From: Allobosea sp. BK604
GTDB lineage: Bacteria; Pseudomonadota; Alphaproteobacteria; Rhizobiales; Beijerinckiaceae
Reading direction: 5' to 3'
DNA: 64,000 nt
NCBI RefSeq assembly: GCF_004341515.1
Contig: NZ_SLZF01000006.1
Span: 124,001-188,000 of the forward strand
Part shown: piece after piece, positions 33,693 to 41,420 of the stretch
Position numbering within the stretch: position 1 is the stretch's first letter
Layout of the letters: every line of letters starts with the position of its first letter
Notes under the pieces: model-generated
Database searches by the model: none
Told to the model about the DNA's origin: nothing
What the model saw: the letters and a program-made list of their open reading frames with translations, nothing else
Made by a program: the position numbers and the translations under genes

Positions 33693-33727
33693 TGTGCGGT
33701 GCGGGCTGTCGGTCGGGCGGCCATCGT
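33693..33727 (+). promoter_or_regulatory. Late-promoter-type box, copy h (tailspike)
   Basis: TGTGCGGTGC (33693-33702), 19 nt, then CATCGT (33722-33727). The tailspike ATG begins 7 nt after the hexamer, so a leaderless mRNA is predicted; no Shine-Dalgarno sequence is present. Confidence 0.7.
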
Positions 33728-33733
33728 CCGGCC

Positions 33734-36547
33734 ATGGTCGCGCCCGTCATCGCCAATTCCGATCGCATCGTCTCGTACAGCCCGAACGCCAGCGCCGGGC
33801 CGTTCCCGGTGCCGTTCCCGCTCTTCGACAATACGGGCGCCGATCTGCGCGTGACGCTGGACGGCGAGGTTGTTGCCGGCTGGACGCTGGCAGCAGCGGC
33901 TGAGCCCGGCTTTTACGGCTCGCCGAACACCTACACGAATTGCTCGATCACGTTCTCGGCGCCGATCTCGGGTGCGCTCGTGATCAAGGGCCGCCGCGCT
34001 CCTCGGCGCACCAGCAATTACGAGGAAGGCCGCGGCATCCCGGCCAAGGATCTGAATGTCGAACTGAACACCCTCACCGCCATTGCGCGGGAGGTGCGCG
34101 CGGACGTGACGGCAAACGAGACGCTCAACCTCGCGCAGCAGATCGCGCTCGTGCAGTTGGTCGAGCGGGCGGACGATGCGGAAACGCGCCTCGATGGCCA
34201 CGACACCCGGATCGGCGAGATCGAAAACAATCTGGTCGGCGCGCCAGACAACATCCTGGCCGTGCTCGCTCAGGTGCTGGCGGCCGCGGCTTCAGTCCAG
34301 AACCCCGACCGCAAATTCGTCGTCACCTCCCCGCCGTTCAACTACATCCCCTATTCCAGCGAGGCGGCGGCAGAGCACCCGTCGAGCCTGACGTGCGACA
34401 CTGCGGTTCGGCAGGCCGCAGAGGCGGCGAACCTGCTCGGCGGCATCGTGTATTTCCCGCCGGGCTACTACGCCATTCAGGACGGGCTCGATGGGCGCGG
34501 CCTCTCGAACGTTCACTTCATCAGCGACAACGCCCACCTGATCCCGAAGCCCGGCCGGCTGAACGGTTCCGACAACATCACGCGCAACAACGTTTTCCAG
34601 TTCTTGAACTTCGACAAGTACGGGCCTGACCTCGACAAGGATTATGACCCGGTCAATGGCGGCTATAAGAACAAGAACGTCAGCGTTCAGCGCTTCCATA
34701 TCCACTGCAAGAACCAGAACGGCAGTGGCATTGTCGTCGATGGGCATTTCGGCCGTTCGCTTTCGGCGATCGAGACTCTCGGCATCGACAATTTCGCCGC
34801 GATCGGGAACAAGATCTATGACGCGTACGGCAACGGCATCGTCGCCGGCACCGTCGATCCGCGGGCCTATGATGAGAATGGCGTCCGCGTCGGTGCCCAG
34901 AACCCCATCATCGAGGGGAACGAGTTCTACGGCTGCTTGCGTGGCGTCCTGCCGCAATATGCGACGGCGCTGGCGCCGGCCGGCATCACCGGCTCCGTCA
35001 TTCAGGTGGGCTCGTGCATCGACGGCCGTGTCAGCAACAACTACTGCAAGAACGCTTCCGGCCCGTTCCTTGATCGCTTCAACGATCCCGGCCTGAAGGT
35101 GTTCGGCAACCGCGTCGAAGGTTTCGGCCTCTACCCGGTCGGCGCGCATCCTGATAGCCGAGTCGGCTTCCACCAGCACGTCGGCATGGTCCGCTCGGAC
35201 TTCGGCATGTCCGACCATGATGTGGTCAACAACACGTTCATCGGGACGGGCGGCGTCTTCGATAGCGGCGCCATGACCGAGTTCTTTCAGACGGGCCAAG
35301 TGCGCACGCCTGGGCCGCGGCGCGGCCGCTATATCGGCAACCGCTTCATTCGCCCGTCCGCTGGCGTGCAGATCACGGCGCCGGCGATCGGTGCGAGCGG
35401 CGAGCATTATGCCCATAGGCAGCCGTCCGACATCTACACCTATCCGGTGCTGATCCAGTGGGTCGGCGGGACGAATGTCACCTTCCTGCGCAAGCGCGGC
35501 GTCGGCACCGTCCCGACTATCGAGCTGCCGGAGGACAGCTTCGCCGCCTACCCGGCCGGGCCGAACAAGTCGTTGGTCATCTACCGCGGCGACGAGATCG
35601 TCATGAACTACAGCGTGGCACCGAGCTCGTGGTCGTGGTTTGTCGTGCCCAACATCGACGCCGCGGCCATGTATTTCCACGGCGGTTCGGTGACCGACCA
35701 CCCGGCGCAGTGTCTCGATCTGCTCGTGCGCGGCAACTACATCGAAGCGCCCGGCACGATGGGCATTGCTGGCGTTGACGTGTCGCGCAGCCGGTTCGAG
35801 GCCAATACGATCCTGGATCCCGGCGCCGTCTATGGGGCGCGGGCAATTCAGTTCGGTGCCGCGATCGATCAGGCCGGCGGCGGCTCGAGCGACAACGTAT
35901 TCTCGGGCAATCACGCGCTGGACCGCCGCGATACCAGCGCGCTCATGCAGGGCATCTATTCCGATGCCGGCCCGCGCAACCTGCGCAACCGGATCGTCGA
36001 CAACCACATCGGCGCAGGCATTGCCGCGTCGCCGACCATCCCGGCCACGACCGTCGAGTTTGCCAATCCGTTCGGGTGCAGCTGCATCGTGACGGTTTCA
36101 GGCGGGACGGTTAGCGCGATCGCGGTGGGCCCGGCCGGCTCAACCGTGGTGACTGGCGTGACCTCGGGCCCGGTCGTGGTGCCGAATGGCCAGGTCATCA
36201 AATTGACCTATACCGTCGCGCCCACATGGGTGTGGACGGCGTCGGCCGTTGTCGAGACGAGCACCGCAACGACGTACATCTCTCGCAACTTCGGTTCCCG
36301 CGCGCCGACGAGCGATCTTGGCGCGGCCCCGTCTGTGCCGGCGACGACGGTCGAATTCGCGAATCCGTACAACTTCGATTGCAACGTCTCGATCAGTGGC
36401 GGCACGGTGACGCAAATCGCGGTTGGGGCAGCCGGTGCCACGCGAGCCCTCGGCCTCACGAGCGGCCAAGTGCTGGTGCGGCACGGCGAGGTGATCAAGA
36501 TCACCCATAGCTCGGCGCCAACCTGGGTTTGGACCATCGCAACATAA
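33734..36547 (+). CDS. Tailspike / tail fibre with right-handed beta-helix
   Basis: A 937-residue protein. Residues about 1-140 resemble the T7 tail-fibre N-terminus that binds the virion (SPNASAGPFPVPFPLFDNTG; RRTSNYEEGRGIPAKDLNVE). The middle is a pectate-lyase-type beta-helix (repeated short strands, NFAAIGNKIYDAYGNGIV). Two tandem C-terminal modules start at about residues 768 and 868 (PATTVEFANP to APTWVWT), with a third distant copy near residue 600. It probably recognises and may degrade host surface glycan. Confidence 0.8.
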   Translation: MVAPVIANSDRIVSYSPNASAGPFPVPFPLFDNTGADLRVTLDGEVVAGWTLAAAAEPGFYGSPNTYTNCSITFSAPISGALVIKGRRAPRRTSNYEEGRGIPAKDLNVELNTLTAIAREVRADVTANETLNLAQQIALVQLVERADDAETRLDGHDTRIGEIENNLVGAPDNILAVLAQVLAAAASVQNPDRKFVVTSPPFNYIPYSSEAAAEHPSSLTCDTAVRQAAEAANLLGGIVYFPPGYYAIQDGLDGRGLSNVHFISDNAHLIPKPGRLNGSDNITRNNVFQFLNFDKYGPDLDKDYDPVNGGYKNKNVSVQRFHIHCKNQNGSGIVVDGHFGRSLSAIETLGIDNFAAIGNKIYDAYGNGIVAGTVDPRAYDENGVRVGAQNPIIEGNEFYGCLRGVLPQYATALAPAGITGSVIQVGSCIDGRVSNNYCKNASGPFLDRFNDPGLKVFGNRVEGFGLYPVGAHPDSRVGFHQHVGMVRSDFGMSDHDVVNNTFIGTGGVFDSGAMTEFFQTGQVRTPGPRRGRYIGNRFIRPSAGVQITAPAIGASGEHYAHRQPSDIYTYPVLIQWVGGTNVTFLRKRGVGTVPTIELPEDSFAAYPAGPNKSLVIYRGDEIVMNYSVAPSSWSWFVVPNIDAAAMYFHGGSVTDHPAQCLDLLVRGNYIEAPGTMGIAGVDVSRSRFEANTILDPGAVYGARAIQFGAAIDQAGGGSSDNVFSGNHALDRRDTSALMQGIYSDAGPRNLRNRIVDNHIGAGIAASPTIPATTVEFANPFGCSCIVTVSGGTVSAIAVGPAGSTVVTGVTSGPVVVPNGQVIKLTYTVAPTWVWTASAVVETSTATTYISRNFGSRAPTSDLGAAPSVPATTVEFANPYNFDCNVSISGGTVTQIAVGAAGATRALGLTSGQVLVRHGEVIKITHSSAPTWVWTIAT

Positions 36548-36552
36548 CCGCG

Positions 36553-36587
36553 TGTGCGGTGCACCGGGCAACCTGCGCGGCCAAGGT
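36553..36587 (+). promoter_or_regulatory. Late-promoter-type box, copy i (lysis)
   Basis: TGTGCGGTGC (36553-36562), 19 nt, then CAAGGT (36582-36587), 5 bp after the tailspike stop and 22 nt before the endolysin ATG. Confidence 0.7.
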
Positions 36588-36609
36588 CGGGCATCTCAAG
36601 GGGTGCCCG

Positions 36610-37383
36610 ATGTCCAATTTCAACGATTGCCATGAGATCACGGCGAGGTGGGAAGGCGGGTGGTCCGATCATAAGGCGGACCCCGGCGGCAAGACCATGT
36701 ATGGCGTGACGCAGGCGACGTTGTCCGCGTGGCTGGGCCGCCCGGCATCCGACAGCGAAATCCGCAACCTCTCGAAGGCGACGGCGCTCCAGATCTACCG
36801 CAAGAACTATTGGGACCGCATCGGCGCCGACAACCTGCCGCCTGGCGTCGATCTCTGCGTCTACGACTTCGGCGTGAACAGCGGGCCGTCGCGGGCGGTT
36901 AAATCGCTGCAGGCTGCCGTTGGCGCGAAGGCTGACGGATGGGTCGGGAAGGAGACGCTGAAGGCGATCGTCATCGAGGATCGGCGCGAGCTCATCAACG
37001 CGCTCTGCGATCGCCGGCTGGCCTTCCTCAAGAGCCTGCCGACGTGGAAGACGTTCGGCAAGGGCTGGGGCAACCGGGTCGCCGATATCCGCAAGCGCGC
37101 CATGGCGATGGCTGCCGGCGGCGTCCAGCCCGAGATGGGCCCGAAGGTTCCCGAGGGTGGCACGGCCAAGGCGCTGCCGCCGCCGCCGGTCGAGAAGACG
37201 ATCAGCACGGAACAGAAGGTCGGCGCGGGCAGCCTGGTCGGCGCGGGCGCCGTGCTGGGTTTCTGGCGCGACTACAAGGACGTTCTGACCGATCCGGCTT
37301 TCATCGGGGTGCTGCTGGTGCTGGGCGCCGTCGCGGCCTTCCTGCTGTGGCGCAAGGCGAAGCCGGTTGAGGCGGTCGAATGA
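36610..37383 (+). CDS. Endolysin, GH108-type, with C-terminal membrane segments
   Basis: A 257-residue protein. The glycosyl hydrolase 108 signature is at the start: catalytic Glu15 in RWEGGW, then HKADPGGKTMYGVTQ. A peptidoglycan-binding-type domain follows (about residues 95-150: VNSGPSRAVKSLQAAVGAKA). After a Pro-rich linker come two hydrophobic stretches (GSLVGAGAVLGFW; FIGVLLVLGAVAAFLLW). The ribosome binding site is AAGGGG. The membrane tail means it may be held in the membrane or combine lysin and holin-like roles. Confidence 0.85.
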   Translation: MSNFNDCHEITARWEGGWSDHKADPGGKTMYGVTQATLSAWLGRPASDSEIRNLSKATALQIYRKNYWDRIGADNLPPGVDLCVYDFGVNSGPSRAVKSLQAAVGAKADGWVGKETLKAIVIEDRRELINALCDRRLAFLKSLPTWKTFGKGWGNRVADIRKRAMAMAAGGVQPEMGPKVPEGGTAKALPPPPVEKTISTEQKVGAGSLVGAGAVLGFWRDYKDVLTDPAFIGVLLVLGAVAAFLLWRKAKPVEAVE

Positions 37384-37592
37384 CCAAGATCTACGCCATT
37401 GCCGCGGCCGTTGTCCTCGCGCTGCTGGTGGTCTCGTACACGAAGGGCCGCATGGACGGCGAAAAGCTCGCGCTCGCCAAGGTGGCGCAGAAGAACACGG
37501 AGGCGGCAAATGCGGCGCGTGAAGTGGAGCGTGATGGTGCTCTGTGCAGCAACGATCCCGCTTGCGTCCTGCCAGACCCCTGGCGGCGGTGA
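37380..37592 (+). CDS. Rz-like i-spanin
   Basis: A 70-residue protein with an N-terminal membrane helix (IYAIAAAVVLALLVVSYTKG) and a charged coiled-coil periplasmic part (ALAKVAQKNTEAANAAREVE). Overlaps the endolysin by ATGA. The o-spanin-type lipoprotein is nested in another frame, as in Rz/Rz1 pairs that fuse inner and outer membranes at lysis. Confidence 0.7.
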   Translation: MTKIYAIAAAVVLALLVVSYTKGRMDGEKLALAKVAQKNTEAANAAREVERDGALCSNDPACVLPDPWRR

Positions 37593-37707
37593 CTGTCAGG
37601 TCTTCGGGCCGATCGTCGCCTCGTCTCAAGATACGCGGAACACGCAGAACCAAGTCGCCGTCCACAATTCGAAGGGCGCCAAGATATGCGGATGGAAGGC
37701 ACCTTGA
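37510..37707 (+). CDS. Rz1-like o-spanin lipoprotein, nested
   Basis: A 65-residue lipoprotein starting 130 bp inside the Rz-like gene in another frame. It has a signal peptide with lipobox LASC (Cys at residue 20) and a perfect GGAGG ribosome binding site 7 nt upstream. The mature part is short and Gln/Asn-rich rather than Pro-rich. Position and lipobox support an outer-membrane spanin. Confidence 0.7.
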   Translation: MRRVKWSVMVLCAATIPLASCQTPGGGDCQVFGPIVASSQDTRNTQNQVAVHNSKGAKICGWKAP

Positions 37708-38093
37708 CGGCAGATAACGATCACAATGCGCCCCCTGTGCCCATGCTGCCGGGCACGGCGGTTGTCCACATGTCGGACCTCGATCGCCTCGCCACGACGG
37801 CGGCGAAGTCGGCTGCGCGCATGGTGCAAGAGCAGTCCGTGAAGCGGGAGGAGATCGAGGAAATCGCCGAGACCGCTGCAAAGGCCGCGATCGACGGATT
37901 GCTCGAGCAGGTTTTCGACGTCGCGCCCGGCGATAAGAAGGCGCTGATCGAAGTCCGCCGCGACTTCACTGCCATGCGCTCGGCGCGAGAGACCCGCGAG
38001 GCCGTGGTCCGTCATGGCATGTTCGCGATCGTCGGCCTGTTCATGACAGGCATCGGGACTGCGATCTGGTTCACGATCAAAGGGGGCAAGTGA
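37686..38093 (+). CDS. Membrane protein of the lysis block, possible holin
   Basis: A 135-residue protein with a long helical charged part and a C-terminal membrane helix (MFAIVGLFMTGIGTAIWFTI). It overlaps the lipoprotein. A TTG at 37704 overlapping its stop as TTGA, after GGAAGG, is an alternative start. Holin function is only suggested by context. Confidence 0.55.
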   Translation: MRMEGTLTADNDHNAPPVPMLPGTAVVHMSDLDRLATTAAKSAARMVQEQSVKREEIEEIAETAAKAAIDGLLEQVFDVAPGDKKALIEVRRDFTAMRSARETREAVVRHGMFAIVGLFMTGIGTAIWFTIKGGK

Positions 38094-38581
38094 TGCTATC
38101 CGCGCGCACCGCCGCTGCCGTTGGCGTGTGGGCGACTGCTGGCGTCGTCGGGACGATCATGTTCGTCTTCGGGACCCCGCGGCTCGAAGCGGCCTTTGCG
38201 CCGGTGCTGTCCGAGCAGCGCGTTGAGTTCGAGCCGGGAGATCGCACGCCGGGCCGGATGTGCTGGACCTGGTATTGGGTCAAGGTCCGCTATGCGCAGC
38301 CGATCGTCGTCGCCTGGACGATCACGGTCGAAGGGACCGCCGTCGAGTTCCCTGTCATCACGGCACGCGAAAGCGATGGCGAGGTTCTGCGGAACCCCGA
38401 GACCTCAGCGCTCGGCCCCGGCCGGCGCGACCTTTGCGCAGCCATCCCGACCGAGCTCGACCAAGTGAAGGGCCTCATCATTCGCGGACAGATCAACTAC
38501 CGCATGCCGCATGGGCTCTGGACGATCTGGCAAGAACTGCCATCCGTGCGCGTGCCGCCGCTTAACGAGGGCAAACCATGA
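38093..38581 (+). CDS. Hypothetical membrane-anchored protein
   Basis: A 162-residue protein with an N-terminal membrane helix (AAAVGVWATAGVVGTIMFVF) and an extracytoplasmic beta-rich domain (VVAWTITVEGTAVEFPVITA). Linked by TGATG upstream and ATGA downstream. It lies in the lysis block; possibly a superinfection or envelope factor. Function unknown. Confidence 0.55.
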   Translation: MLSARTAAAVGVWATAGVVGTIMFVFGTPRLEAAFAPVLSEQRVEFEPGDRTPGRMCWTWYWVKVRYAQPIVVAWTITVEGTAVEFPVITARESDGEVLRNPETSALGPGRRDLCAAIPTELDQVKGLIIRGQINYRMPHGLWTIWQELPSVRVPPLNEGKP

Positions 38582-38982
38582 CCACGCTTCCCAACCTCGA
38601 AACCCTGGCCGAGCCCGCGATCGGCACCGAGCTCGTCTACGTCTGGCACCCCGTCGCTGGCAGCGGCAAGCGCCCGATCTCGCACTTCACGAAGTTCTTC
38701 CTCGGGAACAGCACTGCCACCCCGATCGGCTTCTATGGTGTGACGCCCGTCCCTCAAGCCGGCGAGGCGGCGCAGGCTGCGATCTCGCTAACCATCGGCG
38801 CCGCAGTCGTCGGCACAGCGGCGACGCAGACGACGCCCTACGGCTACGCGACGCAGGCGCAGGCCGACGCTCTGGTTGCTCGCGTGAACCAATTGCGCAC
38901 CGACATGACCGCAGCGTTCGGCCTGCTGCTTGCGATCCGCGCCGCGCTCGTGGCTGTCGGGCTGATCAAGGGATCGGCCTAG
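38578..38982 (+). CDS. Last gene of the prophage, hypothetical
   Basis: A 134-residue protein. The start (LETLAEPAIGTELVYVWHPV) is followed by a beta segment and an Ala-rich helical end that may be membrane-associated (FGLLLAIRAALVAVGLI). Its stop codon lies inside the terminator stem. Function unknown; fibre-like elements are possible. Confidence 0.55.
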   Translation: MTTLPNLETLAEPAIGTELVYVWHPVAGSGKRPISHFTKFFLGNSTATPIGFYGVTPVPQAGEAAQAAISLTIGAAVVGTAATQTTPYGYATQAQADALVARVNQLRTDMTAAFGLLLAIRAALVAVGLIKGSA

Positions 38983-39009
38983 GGCGCCGGTAACACGCCC
39001 TAGGTTTTT
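38978..39009 (+). terminator. Rho-independent terminator at the prophage end
   Basis: Perfect 9-bp stem CCTAGGGCG / CGCCCTAGG with a 9-nt loop, then TTTTT. It overlaps the last stop codon and ends 16 bp before the tRNA fragment. Confidence 0.9.
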
Positions 39010-39025
39010 CAGACACTTACCCGCA

Positions 39026-39071
39026 ACTGAAAATCGCAGTGTCGGTGGTTCGATTCCGCCCCTGGGCACCA
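39026..39071 (+). other. tRNA-Phe 3' fragment, prophage attR
   Basis: 46 nt matching the 3' part of a bacterial tRNA-Phe(GAA) gene: anticodon loop ACTGAAAATCGC, T-arm GGTGGTTCGATTCCGCC and the end CCTGGGCACCA. The 5' half is absent. This is the scar left when an element integrates into a tRNA 3' end. The intact tRNA should be at the other end, left of the window. Confidence 0.85.
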
Positions 39072-39458
39072 TTCGTCTTTCAAGGCTCCTTAAGCGCTTG
39101 AATTGACTGATAACCCCTGACTTCGTTGAGGAACTGGCCGCTCTACCGGTGTAGATGAGCGGAGCAGAATGGTTCTTCGAGTGCCTCGCCCAAGTGGTGC
39201 AGATAGCGCCATTCATTAGTTTCAAGGCCACATAAATCGGCTCGCGCCGCCACCGTCTCGACCGGCTACGTTAGCGAGCAGCTTTGGGCTGTGCGGAAAT
39301 TCGGATATCGAGCTAACCGAGCCGCAATTAGTAATGGAAAGACCCCCCCTTTAGATATGATCCTTCGAGTAGGAATCGAAAGATCAACAATACGTTGACA
39401 GATTAAGCCAATTCGCCTCAAATTGTATAAGTCGCGGATTTGGATGGGGGCGTCCAAG
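39072..39458. other. Intergenic stretch after the prophage
   Basis: 387 bp with no supportable gene. Sequence becomes more A+T-rich toward 39430. A 63-residue minus-strand frame (39266-39457) has no ribosome binding site and is not called. It probably contains the promoter of the exported-protein operon. Confidence 0.5.
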
Positions 39459-40154
39459 ATGCAGTGGCGTATCAGCTATCTTCTGACGGTCGCGCTTGTT
39501 GTTTCGGCTTGTCAAATTGGCCCAACCGCGCAGCTTAGGACGATTGAGAAAGCCAACCCTACCCAAACGGAAGGCGTCAATAAGCTTACCGGAGAGAAGA
39601 TCATTCAATCTCGCGGCAAGAGAAGCGACTTGCTGGTGTCTATAAGCTCCGACGCGGCATGGGAAGATTATGGCACCGCAGTAATCGTCAAAATTCGCAA
39701 CAAGGGGGCTCAGCCGCTTCACTTCGGAGAAGCCTCTATTTCAGCACAACAGCAGCAAAAGGCAGTTCCGGTGTTGGGCTATGCCGGGATGCAGGCAGCC
39801 ATCGACAAGAAGCAGCAAGACGAAGAGGCCTTGGCCGCGTTTGGGATAGCATTGGGAGCCGCCGCCGGGGGGCTCGCCGGTTCGGGGCGCTTCAATCAGG
39901 CTACCACCGCCGCTTTGCAGGCGGGGAGCGTCGTGGCGATCACCGCGTCCACGGCAAGTTTGGCAGAGGCCCAGGCAAATGCGTCCGCTGAAACCGATGA
40001 AGCTCCGAAATCTTTCGTGAGCACGGCCACGCTCGCCCCAAAGGGTACTTATGGCGGGCTTGTGGTGCTGGCTGAAGCAGATGGCGGCGGAGCACCGCTG
40101 CGGCTCGATGTAGATGTAGGCGGAGAAATCCACTCGGTCATCATGCGCCCCTAG
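39459..40154 (+). CDS. Exported lipoprotein, hypothetical
   Basis: A 231-residue protein with a lipoprotein signal (MQWRISYLLTVALVVSAC, lipobox VSAC, Cys18). The mature part has a beta domain (DYGTAVIVKIRNKGAQPLHF), a Gly/Ala-rich hydrophobic helix (LGAAAGGLAGSG) and another beta domain. First of three adjacent exported proteins. An in-frame ATG 15 bp upstream is possible. Confidence 0.65.
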   Translation: MQWRISYLLTVALVVSACQIGPTAQLRTIEKANPTQTEGVNKLTGEKIIQSRGKRSDLLVSISSDAAWEDYGTAVIVKIRNKGAQPLHFGEASISAQQQQKAVPVLGYAGMQAAIDKKQQDEEALAAFGIALGAAAGGLAGSGRFNQATTAALQAGSVVAITASTASLAEAQANASAETDEAPKSFVSTATLAPKGTYGGLVVLAEADGGGAPLRLDVDVGGEIHSVIMRP

Positions 40155-40166
40155 GGAGACGCGAAG

Positions 40167-40967
40167 ATGCGGCTGCTGATTTGCTTTGCGCTCGTGATAG
40201 CCCAGCAAATGCCCGAGGCCGCACTTGCCCAGACGAGAAATGCTGAGTGCTTCTCTAGGTGCCCAATCGTTCCTCAATCTTCAAGCAGCTATGCCACGCC
40301 TGCCCTCCGTGAGCGGCCCTTCACGGCGCCAGCAGCTCCAAGCCGGCAACCGACAACACCGCCCATCGTTCGGCCTCAGCCCCAGGTAAGGGGCCAACCC
40401 AGCGCCCCCGCTGCGCGGGCTCCTTCGCGGTCTTCGGCGCCGCCCCGTGGAGTCGTGCCCTCGCTTTACATTCCGACGGCCCCCACCCAGGTGGCCCCCA
40501 CAACGCGTGCCTCTGGCTCGTCCGCACGCCTTAGCAGCGCCTTGGATGGCATGAGTTTCGATGAATTGCCGGAGAAGCCTAGGGCAGTCATCAATGCGGG
40601 CCGGGCGATCTCGCGGAGTGTAGACAATGCGTTGGCCAAGCTTGAAGACACCCGCGATATTGCATCGACCATGCTGAGCGCCATCGATGATCCCAAAGAG
40701 GAGCTGTTCAACCAGCTCCGGGGAATTCGTGACGATATTCGGGCTCGGCTCGTTAATTCCATGCTGGCTGGAGCCATCTCGCGGACGTTCGGAGGTGAGA
40801 GCGCCGATGACCCTGACATTCGGCGACTGTCAGAACGCGCCGCCGAGATGCTCCAAACTGCTCCCGCCAACGTAAGGGATCGCATTCGATCGGTGAGGGA
40901 GGCCTTGACCGAAACCGTTGAGAGCAAACTAAAGGAAGTGACCTCAGCGATTGAGGAGTTCAAATGA
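40167..40967 (+). CDS. Exported Pro-rich protein, hypothetical
   Basis: A 266-residue protein with a cleavable signal peptide (LLICFALVIAQQMPEAALAQ). A Pro/Ser/Ala-rich linker spans about residues 40-115, and the C-terminal half is helical and coiled-coil-like (about residues 140-266). Second gene of the exported operon, with a GGGAGA ribosome binding site, coupled by ATGA to the third. Confidence 0.65.
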   Translation: MRLLICFALVIAQQMPEAALAQTRNAECFSRCPIVPQSSSSYATPALRERPFTAPAAPSRQPTTPPIVRPQPQVRGQPSAPAARAPSRSSAPPRGVVPSLYIPTAPTQVAPTTRASGSSARLSSALDGMSFDELPEKPRAVINAGRAISRSVDNALAKLEDTRDIASTMLSAIDDPKEELFNQLRGIRDDIRARLVNSMLAGAISRTFGGESADDPDIRRLSERAAEMLQTAPANVRDRIRSVREALTETVESKLKEVTSAIEEFK

Positions 40968-41311
40968 GCCCGCGAGGTGGGGCACTCCTCGTGCTGTTGA
41001 TCTCGGTGGCTCCGGCGGCGGCCCGATCCGACGGCGTCGGCAAAAGCCTTTCACTTCGAGCGAAGGCCTATCAACTCTGCGTGCTCAAAGGCATGGTTTC
41101 TGCGGTGGTCGAAAATGCGCCCACCTCTGGCGAATCTTGCGGGCAGGAAATGGCCGCCTACAAGGCGAGCCTGAAGAGTGGTGGCCTCAGCTCCAAGGAG
41201 GTTGAGCGCCGGGCGGGTGTCATGCGGGCTCAAACCGATAAGACTGCCCGCGCCACCCTACTCGCCATCGGCCTCTTCGGGGACGAGTTCCGCCGATACC
41301 CTGAGCATTGA
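40964..41311 (+). CDS. Small exported protein, hypothetical
   Basis: A 115-residue protein with an N-terminal signal peptide (GGALLVLLISVAPAAARSDG) and a helical mature part with two Cys. Third of the exported set. Together the three could be an envelope or secretion accessory complex, but none is recognised. Confidence 0.6.
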   Translation: MSPRGGALLVLLISVAPAAARSDGVGKSLSLRAKAYQLCVLKGMVSAVVENAPTSGESCGQEMAAYKASLKSGGLSSKEVERRAGVMRAQTDKTARATLLAIGLFGDEFRRYPEH

Positions 41312-41420
41312 GGAGAGAAACTTCACGCCGAATCTCACCGTGCCAGCGCTCACAGCGAAGCACTGCCGAGCGTAGATTGATTCCATAATACCCATATTTC
41401 TACAATTCGGAGCCATTGTA

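Noticed and set aside
9666..38982. T7-type RNA polymerase and promoters explaining the late boxes
   Set aside because: No single-subunit RNA polymerase gene is present, and the boxes do not resemble T7-family promoters.
33734..39000. Diversity-generating retroelement near the tail genes (as in phage BPP-1, which has a similar virion layout)
   Set aside because: No reverse transcriptase gene and no template/variable repeat pair was found around the tailspike.
39266..39457. Minus-strand 63-residue frame after the prophage
   Set aside because: No ribosome binding site or domain; reads like random sequence in an A+T-richer gap.
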